Positions 60,822 through 64,000 of a stretch of 64,000 bases of DNA are shown piece after piece. The translations under genes were made by a program, and so were the position numbers. The notes beneath the pieces were generated by a model, which saw nothing but the letters and a program-made list of their open reading frames with translations, was not told the origin of the DNA and made no database searches. Numbering within the stretch: position 1 is the first letter of the stretch; each line of letters begins with the position of its first letter. Source of the DNA: Trichomonas vaginalis G3 (taxonomy: Eukaryota > Parabasalia > Trichomonadida > Trichomonadidae); contig NC_067205.1 in NCBI RefSeq assembly GCF_026262505.1, positions 24,461,585 through 24,525,584 on the forward strand, given 5' to 3'.

Positions 60822-61559
60822 TTAATCCGTTATCTCATCAGCTATTTTTTCTATTTGAAATTGCCATAATATTTCATTCATGAATTCTAAATCACAATCA
60901 AATAGGTCAGTTATTCTAAATTTAATATTTGATAAATCTTTTGAATGAAGAATAAATGAATTCCCAGATAATTGAAACGGATATGATAAAGAAAATGTGT
61001 TTAAGTTGATGGATAAAATGTTTTGTATTGATGGGTAAGAGTTAGGGTCTAATGTTTGATGTGAAAATCTCATTGGGGTATTAACTTTATCACATTTGAT
61101 TAAAATGAAATTGGAACCAGTGTCAGAATACAAAACATCCCCAACATCTTTTTCAAAATTTAATATCCCCAACAATGAACGAAGAGGAGTACAAAATTTA
61201 ATTTTCAGCGGAAATTTAATAAGGTTATTTATTTCATCAAGTTCAAAAAGTTTATCAGGTTTTGATTTAAAATTTTCTTCATACCATACGATAAATGATT
61301 CATTTAAATAACTTAAAATCATGTTAATATCCCATTTCGTTATCACATTATTTATATACATATCATACGTTTTTTCAAGGTCTACGACCCCGCCGCTATG
61401 TGGCTCATGGTCATCTTTAATAAATGATATATAATCTGAAGGGTCTAAAAGAATGGGATTAAATTTACCACTCACAGAAACGAGAGTAACATTATAAATT
61501 CCGCTAACTGTTAAATTTAATTCACAGTTATTATTCGAAATAATATTGATAATTGACAT
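60822..61559 (-). CDS. Polinton protein of 245 residues (copy 2)
   Basis: Intact 245-residue frame (MSIINIISNNNCELNLTVSG...). Beta-rich N-terminal part, then helical and beta-rich segments ending WQFQIEKIADEITD. Compared with copy 1 it has ten extra in-frame codons (around HEPHSGGVVD) supplied by a double-hairpin insert at 61379-61410. Unknown family; a virion part by position. Confidence 0.6.
   Translation of the reverse strand: MSIINIISNNNCELNLTVSGIYNVTLVSVSGKFNPILLDPSDYISFIKDDHEPHSGGVVDLEKTYDMYINNVITKWDINMILSYLNESFIVWYEENFKSKPDKLFELDEINNLIKFPLKIKFCTPLRSLLGILNFEKDVGDVLYSDTGSNFILIKCDKVNTPMRFSHQTLDPNSYPSIQNILSINLNTFSLSYPFQLSGNSFILHSKDLSNIKFRITDLFDCDLEFMNEILWQFQIEKIADEITD
61379..61410. repeat. 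In-frame double-hairpin insert
   Basis: GGTC-TAC-GACC (61379-61389) and GCCGC-TAT-GTGGC (61392-61404, one G-T pair), followed by a repeat of GGTC. Copy 1 (near 35205) lacks these 30 bp. The reading frame is kept. Confidence 0.9.
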
Positions 61560-61580
61560 TTTTATTACGATTAAAAATAT

Positions 61581-62055
61581 GTAAAGCGTTATTTTCCAGT
61601 GAAATAAAACTAGAATAAGATTACCTCAAGAATTCATAAATTCAACGAATAAGAAATTCATTCATGTTATAAATTTTAGTGTTTTCAGAAAATATGAGTC
61701 GATGTCATATTCATCAACAGGTTATATTTCACTTCATTCAAATTTAGTTCAATCAAACCCATATAATGACCATTTCATAAGATTTTCAGATGGTATTAAA
61801 AATGTAATTGATAGATTAAAATATGAACAGATTGACAATATCGAATTTTTGGAATTTTGGTTTAAATATCCCGATGGAAAAAAGATTGAAGTTAAAGATA
61901 AAGCTGATACTATAACAAAAACAATTACAATGACCGATCCGGATAGTGGGAACAAAAAGAAATAAAACAAACGATAGAAACTGGTGAAAGGTCAATTATT
62001 ATTGATTATGATTCAAAGGATTATTATTCGATAATGTTAATGCTTGAATATTAAA
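61581..62055 (+). pseudogene. Polinton 159-residue protein (copy 2)
   Basis: Homologue of 35370-35849, again head to head with the 245-residue gene; broken (about two to three breaks). Confidence 0.6.
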
Positions 62056-62718
62056 TAGCCTTAACAAAGAATTTTTCAAGTGATATTTTATATTCATCAA
62101 CTATTTTATTATAAATATCATTATATGTTAAATGAAGTTCAGTTGTTGTTCCGTTCTTTGATATCTTAATTGTGCTAATATCCTTTATAGGATTTATTTT
62201 TGCAACTGTTCCGCAGCATGAAACCTCATCATCTATGAAAAATTGAATCTTAACGTCTGAATCTTGAACATCACAAAGAATGGCGATAATGTGAATTAAT
62301 GATTCATAAGGTAAAATAATTAAACCAGATGGCGTCAATTAAATTTATTATTGAATCATAATTATTAATTATTATATCACGGTAAATTTTCATTAATTCA
62401 GAATTAATGTCTATTTTATATGGGTTCTCGATGTTTGATGAAAGAGGTGGGGGGTATGTTGGATAAGTGGAAATTTCAACAGGTTCTTTACCGGGTTCAG
62501 ATAAAATGATTGGGTCTCTATCTTCTTTATTTTGCTCCTCCTCATTTTTCGGTAAGTCACGAGTTAATAAATTTGGTTGAGTTGCTGACCTTGTTAATTC
62601 AGGGCTAACATTAACTTTAACATTTTGAATAATTCGTGATTTATCATCATTTACGTTATAACCAACCGTAATCTCGCTTTTGCGTTAGTGTTCTTTTGAC
62701 TAGTAAAACGTCTTCTCA
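62051..62718 (-). pseudogene. Polinton 222-residue protein (copy 2)
   Basis: Homologue of 35846-36514 with the same Pro/Tyr-rich patch and C-terminal domain; broken (about two breaks). Confidence 0.6.
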
Positions 62719-62751
62719 TTTATAATCGAATAAAAAAATATATTTAAACTT

Positions 62752-63649
62752 TTATTTTGCTGGAAGTTTTGAATCTATTATTCCCTGTATTTGTTCTTGA
62801 AGTTGATTTTTAGCTGGTTCATTGTAATTAATAGACCTAATATATTCATTAATTGCATTCTTATAATCATCTGATTTCTCAAATTTTCTTTTATCTGATT
62901 CCTTAACTAAATCATAAGTTAAACCACGTTGCTGATATAATGGTTTCTTAATTAAATCTTTGAATGCTTGAGATAAAGCACCTGATGCAATTCTTACTAC
63001 TATAATTGGTTGGAATTGATGTTTAAGTTCATCTTTAACATTTGCGAAAACTGGATCGAATAAAGCAACTTTAAAGAATTTCTTAGCTGAAATTTCAGGT
63101 CTAATATTTGCATATTTACCATCAAACTGGTTAGAATATCGTGGTAATCCATCCGGTCCCTCTTCAATAGCATTTAATTCTTCATTGAAATAAGAATATG
63201 GATTATAACGGTATGAATTAATTGGACCATCTTTACCTTCTCCAATGTATTGTTTAACAGCTTTTCCATTTTCATCAAATTGCATAGGATAACGTTCATT
63301 ATATGCTTTACGTTTAGGATAATCAGATATAGTTAATTTATAACCATTTATGACTTTAATATTACCTTGACCATCAGTAACGAAAACTTCATTTATACCA
63401 TCAGGTTTTCCATCTGGACCCGTAATGTCTGCTTCGTGTGCTTCCCAATTTGGGCCATGACGTTTGGCATATGCTTGAGCTTCTGGTAATGTTAAAACGT
63501 TTCTCATTTGTTTAACATCTTTTGAAGACAGCAACAATATGAACTAATTCTTTCATTCCATCAGGAACTTTCATAGTTCTATTATATGCACCCTTTTTGG
63601 TTGTCCCTTGTTTTAATGGAACCTGTAGAAGATTTGCTATTTCTGTCAT
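62752..63649 (-). pseudogene. Conserved Polinton virion-like protein (copy 2)
   Basis: Homologue of 36546-37443, with the conserved [19 protein letters not shown] core and the helical C-terminus (DLVKESDKRKFEKSDDY). Broken near its start (about one break); most of the protein (261 residues) is continuous here. Confidence 0.6.
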
Positions 63650-63689
63650 GTTTAATTATAAATAAAAAATAAAAATTAATTATAAAAAG

Positions 63690-64000
63690 TTAATCAAATT
63701 TAACACCTCCTTTATTTAAATCAACTATTATTTCCCATGTTCATTGCTGATATTGTGTGTAAAGTTCATTAATGCTTAAATTCACTTGATAAAGCATAAC
63801 GTTCAACTGTTGACGACTAAACCCACTGAAAATGAAAAGAGTTGATAGATTTGATTTAATGTTTGTGCTTAATGCTTTGAAGTATTGAACAGCCATGAAG
63901 AATGAACACTGAATGTGTCGACATTGAGTTAATAACTGATTAAAATATGATTTCTCATTTGTTATTAGTTTTGATTTCACTGCATCATCTAGAAAAATGA
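63690..64000 (-). pseudogene. A32-like packaging ATPase (copy 2), cut by window edge
   Basis: C-terminal part of the gene matched by 37515-38309, with QCRHIQCSFFMAVQYF and FIFSGFSRQQL. The remainder is outside the window. Small differences near the C-terminus suggest it may be broken. Confidence 0.7.

Larger units (their letters stand above)
48307..64000. mobile_element. Polinton/Maverick copy 2, left part
   Basis: Starts with the tip AGTAGTAGGATATGACGGG and runs past the window end inside the ATPase gene, so the right end is not seen. Gene order and direction equal copy 1 and sequences are very close. It lacks the mariner and the fibre beta-propeller, and gains a KilA-N gene with extra repeat-R units. 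Several genes are broken, the polymerase most of all; the terminal gene, integrase, coiled-coil protein and fibre look whole. The left terminal repeat is reduced and rearranged. Confidence 0.93.

Overview
The window looks like nuclear DNA of a trichomonad (parabasalid flagellate; Trichomonas or Tritrichomonas type). It is very AT-rich, its host genes are intronless, it carries a flagellar CFAP47/hydin-like gene with a Trichomonas-type initiator just upstream, and it is crowded with transposons, above all two related Polinton (Maverick) elements.

Layout. 1-3806 (mostly minus strand): a 1058-residue Gln-rich/coiled-coil protein I do not recognise, plus the start of another gene; this may be the end of a different large element. 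3823-4499: one copy of a 677-bp dispersed repeat, whose second, inverted copy is at 45358-46034. 5564-7793: two related surface/beta-helix-like genes, the second broken. 8061-16676: a 2871-residue CFAP47-like protein (host, minus). 17221-18555: a SAPS-domain-like phosphatase-associated protein (host, plus). 18780-21216: an extraordinary cluster of nested DNA hairpins, with a nearly perfect 280-bp inverted repeat around a 655-bp core built of hairpins. 21217-41444: Polinton copy 1, with 194-bp terminal inverted repeats and a 6-bp target duplication AATCGA. 41451-48306: a short TTAA-flanked foldback element, a Rab GTPase fragment, a coiled-coil host gene split by a 650-bp hairpin element with 9-bp target duplication, the 677-bp repeat, and a 1.25-kb TTAA-flanked element. 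48307-64000: Polinton copy 2, running off the window.

The Polintons share one gene order: an unknown terminal gene, protein-primed type B DNA polymerase (with an HNH-like insert), integrase, small coiled-coil proteins, a primase-SF3 helicase, a phage-tail-collar/fibre protein, three unknown proteins, a conserved virion-like protein, an A32-like packaging ATPase, a major-capsid-like protein, and small amphipathic virion-like proteins. Both copies are broken in several genes, although they are close in sequence, so they look like young fossils. Copy 1 also carries a 1.27-kb mariner transposon inside its fibre gene.

Comparing the two Polintons shows what moves inside them. (1) Mini inserts of about 30 bp, each made of two adjacent short hairpins, are present in one copy and absent in the other. 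(2) A KilA-N gene in copy 2 is bracketed by repeats that in copy 1 merely flank the helicase. (3) A beta-propeller-like module is present in the fibre of copy 1 only. Together with the two hairpin arrays in host DNA, the double-hairpin inserts are the best candidate for an undescribed mobile system here. All function calls are from reading motifs by eye; no search was run.
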